Shown: in pieces, positions 12,211-26,300 of the stretch | Layout: each line of letters opens with the position of its first letter | How positions within the stretch are numbered: the stretch's first letter is position 1 | Origin: Ancylostoma caninum | Taxonomy: Eukaryota; Nematoda; Chromadorea; Rhabditida; Ancylostomatidae | DNA length: 64,000 nt | NCBI GenBank assembly: GCA_037903475.1 | Contig: JBAJFG010000448.1 | Span: forward strand, 62,001-126,000 | Reading direction: 5' to 3' | The notes under the pieces: generated by a model | The model's database searches: none | What the model saw: the letters and a program-made list of their open reading frames with translations, nothing else | Told to the model about the DNA's origin: nothing | Translations under genes and position numbers: made by a program

Positions 12211-15200
12211 GGCTCTTTTCTTTATGTTCTTCTAAGTATTTCCCATCAGAGGGCAGTGGTAGAAAAGGTCTCACAATTTTCTTCCAATTTTCTTGAAAAA
12301 AAAAACGGGTAGCAGCCGGCGTTAACACAATTCAACACCCGGATAATGAGGAACAAACTGGCCAATTTGTCCAGGAAACAAATGTACTGCGAAGCTGCCA
12401 CTGTTTTTTTTCGCTTGTACGTACCCAACCCACTGCAGCCGTTGGTTCCAGAAAATCCACACTCAATAATTTCAACGTCTCAGTCGTAGCTTCCTTGATG
12501 CAGACGTTCCTCTCCTTTTTTTCAGTGTTTCCGTTTCTCGTTAGAACCCAGATTTTTCTCAACTAATGCAACAAATGACTGCACGAAATCGATAATTTTC
12601 CCGGGGATTGTGTGACGCGGGCCGCATGCGGTATCTGTTTCTTCCGGCCCGCAGCCGGACGTCTGCCGATCCATCCGCCGTAGTGGTTCCATACACAGTC
12701 GCAATTCTGGGAGTCGTCGCGGCTTCCTTCATCCACATGACGAAGCGGGGTGCGTGTTGACAGATGTTTACATGGGCGCTTTGTCCGCGGCGTAGTTGTT
12801 TCTGCTGCACATCCTGTGGTGCACAGCGTTGTCGTGGATGCTGTCTATTTCTGGATCTAGGACGTCACTCGTTTCACTGGATGCCATGCAAGAAATTTAA
12901 AATCTGGTACTGGATGCTATGCGAGAAATTTCTTGGAAAATCTGAATAGTAGGTCCAGGGAGGGACGTCATTCTGTACTCCAATTTATTCCAGGAACCCA
13001 TAAATGGTCACAGGTTAAGGCGCTAGCTTTTGTCTCATCTTGAAACATATGTGACTTTTATGTTGTAGAACGTTCCAGAGATCCTTTGGTGGATTCCTAC
13101 TGAAACTAGAATACTCTTATCTACTGAACCGACTACCAATATTTTTTTGCCAGAAAACATCGGTAGAATCTCTGGAATAGAACAAATAAGGTATTTGCTA
13201 AGATATATCTTGCTGTCTGGACAGTCATGTGTTTCGAACCTCCATGAAAGGCCCTATTTTGGCTAAACGGTAATCTGTTACAAGTACTTACTGTTTATTA
13301 TTATTTTTCCTATATGTGTTACATTACTTTCCTCAGACTCCTAGCTTCTATGAAAACTTGCGGCTCAGAAACTATCCTGTATGATCTACCCTTTGCGTTT
13401 TCGGATAATTCCCCGAGAATATCCGCAAAGCCTGGTTAGTTTCATAGGTGAAATCCGCAAAAATATCATCCGAGTCTTGTACTTCCTATCATGACGTTTT
13501 AGCTAAATTTGACAGCTTCCACTTGAATCCCAGGGGAAATCTGTTGTTCCCAGGGGGGAAGGAGTTCGGCCCTGCTAACCTGGTAACGAGTTTTATAGGT
13601 AAAAAATTGGCATTCGAAGAAGTGGCGAGAACCTTTGCAAACAACCAGGGGGGTAAAAAAAACGGTTGTCTTTCGGAAGGACAAGGGAACATGGCATCTT
13701 TTCCTGTTACTGGATTTCTCGAGCGCTTATTAATATTTTTGGATGTTTTGAGATAATGTTATGTGTGTAAACAGGTCGTCGTTTTCTCGCTTCTCACTTG
13801 TCTATGAATACCTAATCTTCCCAGTCCGGTAACTAAGGGAACTCTGGATGAGAAGCCATAGGTGGAGGATTTGATCACTCCTATCATCGCACCCATATGT
13901 TCGTTCGTGTGATTGGAAATAGAAAGCCTCACTTTATTGTTCCTATGTAACCCCATTGAACGTTTTCTTCAGAGAACCTTGTTCTTACAGCCAAACTCTC
14001 AATCATGCTTGAATTGGCCCACAACCCTTTGACGAATCTATAATCAAACCGCTGGAGAGGTACCCATAGACCCTAGGACACACCTTACCAGGTTACGTTG
14101 CTGTTAAGAAAGTGATGATATAACGATGACTTTGTCCTCAAGACAATGAAAATTCTCTGCACTATTGTTATTTGTTCTCAATCGGAAGCAGCATAAGTTT
14201 TAGGGATATCTTGTTTTTCTAGTACATGTGACATGATATCATAATACATACATGGCCTCTTTGAGTAGTTCATTAATAGATGAAGGATGGTGTACATATA
14301 GCTCGACAACGGTTTCTACTTCTTCACAGTAGAGCCGCAGGACACACTACTTCATTTATTAGTACCAGAGGTTGGGTATTTTACCATTGCAACCCTCGAT
14401 TACTCGGAATTGCATGCCTCATCCCACGTCCCTATCCAGGAATGCAGGAAGACACATACCTCCTGCAGTAGTGGATTTTTGGACGCTCTGCTTCTAAGCC
14501 CAGGATCAATGGTTTAGAGCGGTGTCGCTCTTTAGTCATCACTGCATTTGGGAGTGAGCGCATCCTCGTCGCATTCTTCTCCTGAATGACAAGGGCACAG
14601 TAGTCCATCCATCTCATTTTTTGACATTCAGACATCAGAGACACAACTCTTTGTATAACACAGCTACTGTAGCTTGGCTCCTGGCTTTCTGGACAATCCC
14701 TTTGTGATTCAGAAACAAAATTTGCGTGGGTAAAAATCCGAAAAAATAATTTTTTCAGAGCTAAAATTCTTCCTCACGATTGTCTTTTTGATGTCTTGAG
14801 GGTAACAAACCTCGTGAAGCTTTTGCGATCAAACCACATTTTATCCTTCCTGAATCATCAAGGAAACGCTTATGGAAAGCTCATGTTTTGCGAACCTTTC
14901 ATAGGTGGAATTTCAGCCCGGCGAATGTCTGGAAAAACAATCAGCAGCTGCTATTATAGTCGTATGAGACATTCATATAATCCAATTCCATGAGCTATAC
15001 TCAATTTCTTCGCTTTCTCAACCAGAATTTTTTTTTGAAAATGCAGAGAACACTGTTCTGCGATTATACCACTGAAAAAGTTCTTTAGCAATTTTCGATG
15101 CTTTTTGCTCTCTTGATAATCATTAAATCACAGACGTTGTATTATTAAGGAATTAGCAGCCCTCTGAACATTGCGATATTATAGCTTAAGCCGAATAGAT

Positions 15201-18052
15201 ACACAAATACTGCTTTTATCATTTGAGCCTGTCCTTCCCCGAAATGTACACATATATTTGATTGCGGCAGGAAAACCCCGTGGCTGCATATCCGTGCCCA
15301 CCAGTCTTTATCCACTCTGCTATCCAGTATAATATATCCGCATAATTGTTCAGTCTTGGCATAAACACAGTGAATCAAAGAGTTACGACACGCATTGATG
15401 ATGCCAATGATAATAGATGTTTATCAGCCAGAAATCAACGGGATAAAGATATCCTGTAATGGAAAGATTTGCTTACACATATCCGTAGTACAAATCTTAC
15501 ATTAGTCTTATTGAATAACGGAACATGCAAAGTGCACCAACATGTCCCGTCATGGCGCGCTTATTCCGGACAAGGTGCGTGAACCATCACATTTTTCCCC
15601 ACATTTTCGGTCGAAACACCGAAAAAATCTGTTCTTGGGACTAGATTTGACCGTGGGAGGAATACACAGCGGTCACATATTACCCACTAGATGATTTATT
15701 AACACACGTAACCACTCCTTGGCACTGGACTTTACCTTCTATATCTGTAAAATTGGATGCTATAAGTATTTTGAGTACATTGTGTTATAGATTTCCGATA
15801 GTAGGTGTTTTTTATGATCAATGTTCTGAAATAGCGTGGTGTTTTTGTAAGGGGCAACATTGTTGATGATGAGGAAGGATCGTTTATCTGTTTATAAAGT
15901 AATTGAACTAATTATAAAGTATACTCACTCATATAAAAAGCTCTTAGGTACGGACACTGACTTAGGAGCACTTTATACTTGTACTACTATATTTTGTACT
16001 GGTATTTGTGCTTTTAGGATTACTGGGATTCAAAAACATGGATAGTGGAATAGAGAAACAATGGCTTAACCTTCTCCTAGTACTATACTTTTACATGGAA
16101 ATTATAGAGGAGAAGGTAGAAGTAAAGATTTCACCTGCTTATAACGGCATATGTAGTTTCGACGAGGCACCTAGCTCTAACAACACATAGTATTAGGAAT
16201 AGTGTTAGAAAAAAATCTCGCATTGCGATTGGGTAAATTCCGGCAAATTCTGGTAGAGTCCGGTCGGATACCAGACTGAATACGTTCGTTGTCCACATTC
16301 TTTTCTGGAATTTCAGTGCAACTGACAGGATAGCATGCAAGATGAAAATTTCACTCTAATAAGTACGCAGCATAACCGTAATTTCTAATCTAACTTTTCG
16401 ATATTCATTTTATGCCCACAAATTACGGTAAGACCACCTGCTCAGTGGACTGAACTTCTTATCTTGGTTGGAATATCAGAACAACCAGAGTATATCAATT
16501 GAATGCAGAACTGTAGAAAGTGATTCGCTCTAACCAAATCTTGTTTCCGTGATTTCATCAAGAAGGAAACTTTGGTACAACAAAATCGACGCTTTTAAAA
16601 TATCCCATCGTTCAAGAAAACCGCTAAAATTGTCCTGTACTTGTGTCATTATTCAAAATTTTACTTAGACCCATTTTTCATCTACTGCACTAAATGCTTG
16701 GGCTGTGATTTTTCTAACGACCGTCTCTAAAAGTTGTGATCCGATTGAATAGAAATAACCATTGAATGAGATGAGTAATGAAGGCTAACTATTCTAAAAA
16801 TCGAACTAGAAATACAACTTTTTGTCTTCATGATATGTTTCTCCGCATGTTCAAATTAGAACTTTTTTCTATAGTTTTTACATAAATGTATTCGCTTTTT
16901 CCAATGAATGACGATTCTTGTTCTTCTCCTTTAACGGAAAAAATTGTTGCCATCTCCAGGTAATTTTTTTGGCGATTGTATTTGTCACGAAAAATTTCTC
17001 CCATTGCCAAAGCTTTCACGCCAACAATGTATTTTTTGGAATTACGTGCTCATAGGGTCGGAAAATTACCATTCCTGGGCGATTTCTCAGAAATGCATGT
17101 CTTTTATGGTTGAAGGCTTTCAGGGAAATTGGTAGCGTATACGGTTCCTTTTATTCTTCATATCGGAAATGTTCTGAGAAAGAATTCTTTAGTCGAAGGA
17201 GGGTTTTACGTGCTACTCCGCAGAGTGAAGAGGAATTTTGCAGTTATTACTTCCAAGAAACACTATTCATATAAAGAGGGGATTGCATGATCGTTTACCT
17301 AATCCTTAAGTTGAAGCCTCTTACACGATTCTCCCGATTATTTTCTGGAAAACTTCCAGATTAGGACAACAAAATCTCATGTTTTCGCAACGCGACAGCT
17401 CGTTCCACCTCTTAATTCCGCTCATTCACCGGGAACGATGACGTGCTGCGATTCCTAAGAGGCAGATAATAAGCTTCGGCGAGGCTCGCAATTACTCAAC
17501 TCTCACTTATCGCATCAGTGTAGAATGCTTTTCTGTGCAACGGATTTCTCGGATCGTTTTATACTCTGTCCGTGCTCGTCTGGGCGACGCTCAGAATCCT
17601 GTTATTCCTGGAATTCCTCAATTCATCGCATTATAGCCAGTCGATGTTTACGTCCTTTGGGCTGCACAGCCAGTGGGAGGAGGTAGTGATTTTCTCTGCC
17701 TGGTGTACTATTAGGCTTGGTAAATTCCCCTAGGCTTGGCAGATCACAGATTCTAGCACGCATTTTTCACATTCCGGTACAAAGAATAGTATAAAAATTA
17801 GCTCCACCTAACAAAACCCGTTCTTCTTTCTTCAATGTGTCCTCTCCCCAGGAGGTAACTTAAAAGCTAACGTTTGGGTAAGGCTATTATTGCATCACTA
17901 ATAAGTGTGAGCAATCTCCTAAACTTTTCTATAATCTCCTCATGAGGATGTATATATACAAAGCAGAAGCTGAATGTAACAATTTTAACTTCTCCCTTTA
18001 ATATTCGGTGCAGAGCACTATTTCTCGAGAGGGTGGCGCGACCTAGCTTCAC

Positions 18053-18128
18053 GATTGGTCAATTCGTGCAGCCGGCCGATCGCAGAGCTCAGTAGCGCCG
18101 CCCATTTCAGGCAAAACGCTTCACGCCC
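18053..18128. repeat. Dispersed 75-bp repeat, copy A
   Basis: GATTGGTCAATTCGTGC, then CCGATCGCAGAGC and AACGCTTCACGCCC. It shares the same order of blocks with 30717-30791 and 59962-60036. Confidence 0.6.
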
Positions 18129-20062
18129 GTAATATGAACAGACAGCAGGAACTTTCCGCTCTAGTTACTTTGTTTTTCTAGCGTTGTATTTTTCCAGGAA
18201 TACACGAATAGCGTCTCTACAAAACCCTGTGAACGGCTGCTCTGTTTTCTTTTTTCTTGTTTTTGATCATAATTTTCATCGCCCCCTCTTCTCTTCTCCT
18301 CCTTTGATCTCAATTTCTCCTCCTCCTCCGCTCTTCCCTCTTTCTTCTTCTTCTCTGCTCTTCTTTGATTAGTTGTGGGAACTTACTTATTTACTGTTAC
18401 ATGTTCATTAACGCATGTGATAAGCGAGAAGAAAACGATGGAAAAGAATAGAACAAAATTAAGTGAAAAACAGATGTCGCCATATCTTGAAGATTAACCC
18501 ATTAGTTTCTGAAAATAGGGTGATTCGGCGCATCCAAATTTGGCTTTAAATACGCTGATGACACTCAGCGCGCCAAATTTGAATTATGATTTTCATGAAC
18601 TTTTGAGCTATGCGGACGTCAAATTGACCTAGGGAGTGGTTTTGCAAGAGATTTCAGCGCGGGATAGATCTTACGGACCTGGCGTGGGGTGAACATTTAA
18701 GAAACAAGAGTGGCGGTTTTTTCCCTCAACATTGTTTGTAAAAGGGAATTGGACGGGCTTGCTAGAATCTAGGCGGAAGTAGTGGATTTATGCAAGGCAA
18801 CGGAAAACATCCCCGGAAAAGATGGATAAGAAGCCACGAGTAAACAATATGCTTGGGAAAAAGTGGTTGATTCCTCAGAATTGGTAGTTTTCTAGTCGGA
18901 AGAAATGCATCAAGCACGAGGAATCTCTTCATTACGAGGGCTAGAAATTTCTAGCAATTTTCCCGGTCCATTTATAAATAGCAGTACGTGATTCCACTGG
19001 TACTATTCCACCAAACAGGTAGCTGTCTAATTCACTGAATCATTGTAGCTTCCATCAATGGCGCCAGCAGCTAGAGAAATTTATACGAATTTTTCTTTGA
19101 AAATCAACCTGTACATGTCTTTCAAATTTCAGGTACCTCCTCTCTTTAAGTTTTATGGATTAGTTTGGAGTTTGATTTCATGATTTTCAAGGCAATAGGA
19201 ATATTGTCTTTATTGCTTCCAAAAAAACTTAGAGCCAATCCACTTAGACGTCGACAACTTGGCCTCATTTTTATTTCTCACCGTTACTTTATGATCTCAC
19301 TATGTTTCCATCGTTTTATTGCACATAATTTCTATCCGGACGTACTATGATTTCCCGGATTTTCTTAGCTTCCGATTCACAGCATCAAAGGCCAAGTCTC
19401 AGGGAGCTTAGACCTTATACCCACTAAGCTGTTTTTAAGTTATGATAAAACCGCCTTTTTTGGGAATTCAAATGCCTCTTGCTGCTTTGAATTCTGTTAT
19501 TTTTAAACCTTAGTCATTCTTATTGTTCTAAGCAGCTTTCAGACTGTTATATTAATATAGCAATGATAAGTAACATAATAAATGCTGGTATTGTATAATA
19601 AATTCGTCCACCTGAAAAAAGAGCTGGCTCAAAAAGATTAAACATCATCTGATTTTTTATTTTGACTTTTTACTCATCTTTGGCCTATAGAGACTTTTTC
19701 AGTTTTAAGAAGTAAGACAGTTCTGGACTTGTTTTATCATCGTCACCTTCTCTAATAATAGAGAAGAATGCTAATCCGCTTGAAATTTGCTCACTTCCGG
19801 GAGTTTTTCACACGGTGTGCATTCCATTCTCATAATTAATCCTGTGCTCTCATCGATAACCCTGTGGGAATAATGCCGTGTACTTCTCCAAGAGAGCAGA
19901 GCTCGCACCTTTGTTTTTCTTCGTCTGCCCTCGGATTTATGAACAGTGGATTGCTCGCTCTACCTCTTGGTATTTTTGCACATATTTCCACCTGTACACC
20001 GATTGAGGCCATTATGATTGAATCTTTACCAGTTTACCAGTGAAAAATTTGTCCGCGTTTAA

Positions 20063-20812
20063 AGGCAGCACCCACGGAAGTTTTCGCTCTTTAGATCTTG
20101 ATCGAATCGTGATCCAATCGAATGTGGGGTCAATTTTACAATAAGAGTACCTGTTATAACTTTTCCGAGCATGAGTAATGGTAATACCTGGATCAGCAGG
20201 ATCAGTAGGCGGTAAATTTTACGAGTTCTCATGCTACCACTGCGCTCCAAAATCGTCCTTGGAGCGCGAAAACTAGCGACTGTCAGCTGATTGGGGAATG
20301 ATTTGTGGCAGTCTTTCACACTGACCTTTTCACTACTCATTTGGACAAGGATTACATTTCTATGCAACGGTTTCGTCCATTTAGTTATTTCCCACTTGAT
20401 ATTAACTTTTTCTCATTCAAAACATTCAATTTCTTAAAGATTGCGCGTATCTTAATCACTTAGTTTTCAAAATTACCATATGATTTTGTTCCTCTCCCTA
20501 GTAATGTCTTTATAATGAACATCCCATTTTCTTTCTCTTTGTGCTCTTTTTGTTCAGAGAAAATGCTTTACAAGGCAAATATCCGATGGCGCAAAGAAAA
20601 TAGGTGGCAATGATGGCAGCGTTATCGACTTTTTTGTTCGATCCCATACGTGTAACTCGACCGCCCTGCTCTAACCTGCCAAAACAGAAGAATCCGAAAA
20701 TCGTTTTCGCATGAGTTTTGGTGGGATTGGACACTTCATCTGTACTCCTCATAGTCAAAAATCCAATATATTGATAGAATCTCAGAGACGGAAATTTCTG
20801 TGGGTGCTGCCT
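20063..20812. mobile_element. TTAA-flanked inverted-repeat element, copy 1
   Basis: A 750-bp element flanked by TTAA at 20059-20062 and 20813-20816, with ends AGGCAGCACCCACGGAAG and the inverted AGGCAGCACCCACAGAAA. The TTAA target fits piggyBac-type insertion, although the termini are not the usual CCY...RGG. Two minus-strand open frames of about 100 and 80 codons lie inside, neither recognised. A second copy lies at 44426. Confidence 0.7.
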
Positions 20813-20816
20813 TTAA

Positions 20817-21998
20817 ATTTTTATTCGGTACTACATAATAAACCCATGTTATATGGAAATATTCCAGCTCATTTTTTTGGATAAAGCATACTGTACATGG
20901 GTCTCAGTAAGGTGACGTTTTTGCATCGGATTTTGTGGAAATTGTCGGGATTTTGCGAAATATGAAATATGTTCAATGGTGGCTTTGCCTAAAATTTATC
21001 CGGAAGCCACCGGATTCAATCCAGTGTGGTGAGCTCATCAAAATTTGGTTTCTATCTGAAAATTCCATTCTAAAATTGCTTGTCGACCAGTTTCGTGTAG
21101 CACTGGGCATACTCCAAGTAACGCGATTTGTTCGCCGCGACTAGGTTTTGCAGGAGCTATCCAGTCGCGGCGACTGGATCGCGTGCTGAGGCATACTTCA
21201 TTTAATGATTGGCGACGGCATGAATCATTCACTGGGTTCATCACACTAAAATTCTGATATTTAAGCTTTATTCGCACTTGTTTTCCGCATCGCTATGGTA
21301 GGCTGTGGTAAAAAGCTTTCTACGTTTGCATCATGACCTTTAATTGGTTTCGAAGGACTATTTTAACGTTTCAAGCTAGTTCTAATTCTCTCTTTGACCT
21401 GGTAAGCGTACTCCTTGCATAATTTTTCGGAATTTGCTAGAACATTTTGCTGAAGCATCCACAATCTATTAAACAAAGCGCCGTAAGGGGGCTAGAGCGG
21501 TTAGAGATACTGGGCGGCACTCATAGACACCGCAATCTTGAGGCGCAGACTGTGGGGCGAAATGGCCGATTTCCATGGACGCAGACACGTTCGCTTCGGG
21601 ACCCGAAGTTACGTCACGGCTGGCTCTCCCGCATGCACGGGATGGTGATTTCATCACCTTCGCTGGCGGTCTCGCCGCATTGGAGTGAGGGAGTGTTTAC
21701 AGCTTTCAGGCTGCACAATGTACGCAGCAGGAAAACCAGCATTCCACTGTTGCGAATCTGTGTGCACTTGTCGGAAGAAATGGACGGGTGCTAGGAGAGC
21801 TGCAGCGTCTCGGAAGCTTCGGGAAGGCTGGACCTACGCGGTCGCCTCATCTGGTGGATGCCATTGCCGCATCCCATGCTGAATTCTCGCGGCGATTGTG
21901 TAGTCACGACATCCGTTCGTTTCGAGAAAGCTGCACTAACAAAGAGTAAAAGCCTCTTAAACAGGAATGCATGACATTGTATATCCAGTCAACTATAT
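20817..21998. other. No recognised gene; GC rises towards the minisatellite
   Basis: Open frames on both strands at 21447-21882 mirror each other in a GC-rich stretch and are not convincing. The palindrome at 21162-21178 is the only structured item. Confidence 0.45.
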
Positions 21999-23385
21999 AC
22001 GGATACGGGTCCAGCGATGAGAAAGGACCCGCCGTGGCCCAATGGTGCGGCGGACGCCGAGATACGGATCCACCGATGGAGAAAGGCCCGCGAGGGCTCA
22101 ATGCTGCGGGGGACGCCAAGATACGAGTCCACGGATGGAGAAAAGGCCCGCCGTGGCCCAGTGCTGTGGGGAACGCCAAGAAACGGCTCCACCGATGGAG
22201 AAAGGGCCCGCCGTGGCCCAGTGCTGTGGGGAACGCCATGACGTGGGTGCAGCTATGGAGAAAAGGCCCGCCAGGGCCCAATGGTGCGGGGGACGCTAGG
22301 ATACGGGTCCACCGATGAAGAAAGGGCTCGCCGTGGCCCAGTGCTGTGGGGAACTCCATGGCACGGGTCCAGCTATGAGAAAGGGCCCGCCCTGGCCCAA
22401 TGGTGCGGCGGACGCCGAGATACGGATCCACCGATGGAGAAAGGCCCGCGAGGGCTCAATGGTGCGGGGGACGCCAAGATACGAGTCCACGGATGGAGAA
22501 AAGGCCCGCCGTGGCCCAGTGCTGTGGGGAACGCCATGACGTGGGTGCAGCTATGGAGAAAAGGCCCGCCAGAGCCCAATGGTGCGGGGGACGCTAGGAT
22601 ACGGGTCCACCGATGAAGAAAGGGCTCGCCGTGGCCCAGTGCTGTGGGGAACTCCATGACACGGGTCCAGCGATGAGAAAGGGCCCGCCGTGGCCCAGTG
22701 GTGCTGGGGACGCCAGGATACGGGTCCACCGATGAAGAAAAGGAACGCCGTGGCCCAGTGCTGTGGGGAACTCCATGACACGGGTCCAGCGATGAGAAAG
22801 GGCCCGCCGTTGCCCAGTGGCGCGGCGGACGTCGAGAAACGGATCCACCGATGGAGAAAGGCCCGCCAGGGCCCAATGGTGCGGTGGACGCCAGGACACG
22901 GGTCCACCGATGGAGAAAAGGCCCGCCGTGGCCCAATGGTGTGGAGAACGTCAGGATACGGGTTCACTTTAGTCCGATATTGTTGAGAATGCCAGGATGC
23001 GAACCCGCCCCTGGAGAACGGATCCGGCTTGCGCTAACTGTGAGGAAGACGCCAGAATGCGGGCGCTCTGATGGAGGAAGGGCCGCCGTGGCTCAGTATT
23101 ATGGATAACACCAAGATACGGATCCGCCAATATAGGATTGGTCCGCTGTGACTCAGTAAAGTGGAGAATACCAGGATACGGTTCGGGCCTTATAGTGAAG
23201 ATGGCGCCAGAATACGGGTCCACCGATGGAGAAAAGTCCGCTGCGGTCCAGTAGTGCGGAAAGCACTCGGATACGATTTCGCTTTGTCCAATAGTGTGGG
23301 GAACTGCAGGATACAGTTCCGCCGATGGAGAACGCGTCTGCGTTAGCCGGGTAGTGAGGAATACGCACGATTACGCCATACGATG
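21999..23385. repeat. 60-bp GC-rich minisatellite with higher-order structure
   Basis: About 23 tandem units of 59-60 bp, each with a core like GATGGAGAAAGGCCCGCC followed by GTGGCCCAGTGCTGTGGGG and a GATACGGGTCCACC-type end. Units 22013-22370 (A-B-C-C'-D-E) are repeated as A-B-C-D-E from about 22371, offset 358 bp. Units decay after about 22980. Nearly all six frames lack stops across it, a consequence of composition and the 20-codon period, so open frames here are not evidence of a protein. Confidence 0.92.
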
Positions 23386-26300
23386 GAGAACGAACTTCTC
23401 ATTCTCATACTCAACTCATAAGGAGGACTTCATGTTTGGGCCCATTGGAAGATTGATTCTGCTTCTCTATCGATTTTCTAGAGATTTGGCAAGTGTGCAG
23501 CATTTGCACATGTCCCAAGTGGCTGCCCCACCCCACTTTCTAGCGTCCCGAAGGGGCGCTAGTTTGAAGATATGCTAATTCGGTTATGAAGAAAGAATAG
23601 GAAATCATTCTGAAATACTGGGGTTTGGGAACGAATTAAGAGGATACTACTCGGATAGACGGAAAATTTTATCTATATTCTAAATAATTCTTGAGCAAGG
23701 AGCTTGTTATTGTGAAAAACCCGCACGAACGAATTGAAATAAAAGAAATTTCTTGGAAAAAGAAGCAGAAATGCGAGCGATTCAGTCGCGTAGCAACGTC
23801 TAGACGTAGCGACGCGACTGCATGAAAAATGAGGGAAATCACTGAAGACTTACAAAATGAAGTATTTCCAGGCCGCGACTGACCAGCGATTTGGTCGCTA
23901 CAACCTTCTTTTGTGAGATTTTGTGAAAATCGACAGCGCATCTACTCGGACAATTTCGGGAGCAAATCACGTTAGCTTTAGCTTTACAATAGCTTTACAA
24001 TAGCTTCGAACCCGGAACTCCACCGTGCGAGACTGTGCCCAAGCAGTGACCAAGCTGCCAGAGGTTGTCACGGTGCCGGCGTCCAGTTGACAGGTAATTG
24101 TGGAGAACACCGCCTTGTGAGCTGGATTAGGAGCAGTAGCGCCTGGTGGTTTGCGGGCTCATGGCGGCCTGAACGTGGGCAGTACTCGGACGGATAGGAA
24201 TGCATGCCCCGTTTTCGGCAGCCCTACAGCGACCTGAACGCGGCTACTTCTCGGGCGAAAACACCCAAACGCTCGTTCCGACCCTCGCCCCCCCCCCCGC
24301 TCATTCGGAACGGGATTTGCCCCGGAAATTGTCTGAGTACGGATTGCTTTCGAAAATGAAGGTGCGTGGAATGACCACGGCAGCATTTGTGATGTTTTCA
24401 AGTTAAATCGCGTGGCAACCAAATTGCCGTCTCTGCAGGTATGCCCAGCCCATATAACAGCATCATTGACTTTCCTGCTTATTATTAGCAATGTCTCTAG
24501 GTTTTTTTCTGATGCAAATGCTTGTATCATTACTGAAAAGTCAGTGTTTAGTACAGCTTTCTTTCTTCTCTTTTTACGACCGACTCATTAATGCATTCAC
24601 TCATTGCCGGCCATTTTTGCTTAATGTCATGCGGAATAATGAATCCTAAGACTAAGACTTGAAAAAAAGCTTACTTCTACGAATATCACCTTTATTCTGA
24701 CGTCTTTATTTAGTACAACGCTTTTCAACGCGCGAAAACGAGATCTGAATTTCTTCTATCATTCATAGAACAGTACTTGCCTATGTCCTATTGACTGAGA
24801 TTGATATGCTTCTGCTGCAGTGTTAGACTATGCAAGCTCTTGGAAAGTTGATAACTTTTTGCAACGCTATTTTCCCAGCACGGCCATCTTACCTTGTTAA
24901 TCCCAGCGATGTTGGATTACCTAATCAATGAAATATTCTATGAATTACTATTATTATACTATTATAATAACTATTATCAATGAAGGGTTGAACCTTCTCC
25001 GCTTTCCGTTTGCTCGTTTGAATATACGTGTGACATAGTTCCACATAGAGAAGTAGTTTCTGTGAAATCGTAGGACGTACTTACGCACTCGCATCCCAGG
25101 TGTTTGCCTACTTCCTTGTTTTGATAGTAGTAGGTGTAGGGTATAATCATGACATCGTAATGGATGTCAAGTAACCTTACAGGTATCAAAACAGGCTACG
25201 ATTGCTCAGTCTCAGAATCTCTTGACTACTGTTTAAGCATGAATTCAAAACCCTGCTTTTACCTTTTACCCCCAAAACCCTGCTTTTACATTTCGAGATT
25301 TTGAGTATTGAGATAATTGGCGGTTGGATTTGAACACCATTTTGGAAAAAGTTGAATGAATTGATCAATCGCAGACCTGATAAATAAATATTCAGGTAAA
25401 TAACTAGGTTAAAACGTTGAAAAATCATCTCATACTTGGCGCATGTACGCAGCACTGTGTACAGTAACATACCTGCCTTGGTGCCTTTTTATCTCAACAG
25501 TGGAATATCATATTTTGCTAGCTTTCATTCTGCAACGTCAAGCCAATTAGAGATCTGCTGAGTGGAAGCTAAAATGTGGCAATCATTGTACTACTACTGA
25601 ACTCGTACGAAATAAATTTAACCTTGTATGGTAAAATATAGCGATTTTGTTTCTGTTCCCGATCGCGTTTATCCACGCAACAGATTAATGCAGCAAATTG
25701 CGATATACCGTCATTTGGATAAGGAAAAGCATGCTGTAAAACTTCATAATGCGTACAGCTGCTTACACCTACATATGTGCTTATAGCAATTCATCCGCTC
25801 ATTTCTGAGTAAAAATAGATGCAGCAGATCTACCCAGACTCTGTTGTATCCGCTTTCGACGATCTTTATCCATTGGATGTTCATGTTTGGGAAGATAATG
25901 GATCTTCATCGCAGCAATAAATGAAAAATCGAAAAAGAATAAGAGAATTTAAAAAAATCAATAGATGCACGCATCTGTTCCACCAAGGATTTATCCGAAG
26001 ACAAATGTGGATAAATTCATTCTGATGAATTCAGCAATGTCAGGAGACGCGTTGTGGTTTATGTCCTATTCGATGGTATCTATCCATTATGATGGAGTAA
26101 ACAATGGATTCTCATCATTTGGAGTATTTAACCTGCGGTGAAATACTTCTGTATGCATAACTCGCTCTATGAGCCAATGAATTCAACTATTTGAGGTGAA
26201 GTGTAGGGACCTTACCTTTATTTTGGCCGAGATTTATCCACCATAATGGATTACATAGATAGTGGTTTTCCATCGTGTGGATAAATATTGCCGAAGACCA

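Larger units (their letters stand above)
10080..20058. other. Gene-free stretch as far as can be seen
   Basis: No open frame has plausible splice sites plus a recognisable protein. It holds the short TTCA array at 12161 and the dispersed repeat at 18053. A stretch at 15640-15690 (CCGTGGGAGG then ACACAGCGG) recurs at 50360 in the CLC gene. Pyrimidine-rich DNA occupies about 18240-18365. Confidence 0.5.

Noticed and set aside
22013..22967. Long open frames on both strands (up to 187 codons) at 21.9-23.0 kb as a repetitive protein
   Set aside because: They are produced by a GC-rich 60-bp tandem repeat in which almost every frame lacks stops; units of 59 bp shift the frame, and no splice sites or start context support a gene.
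21999..23385. CRISPR-like array
   Set aside because: Adjacent similar units with no unique spacers, in a eukaryotic sequence; it is a minisatellite.
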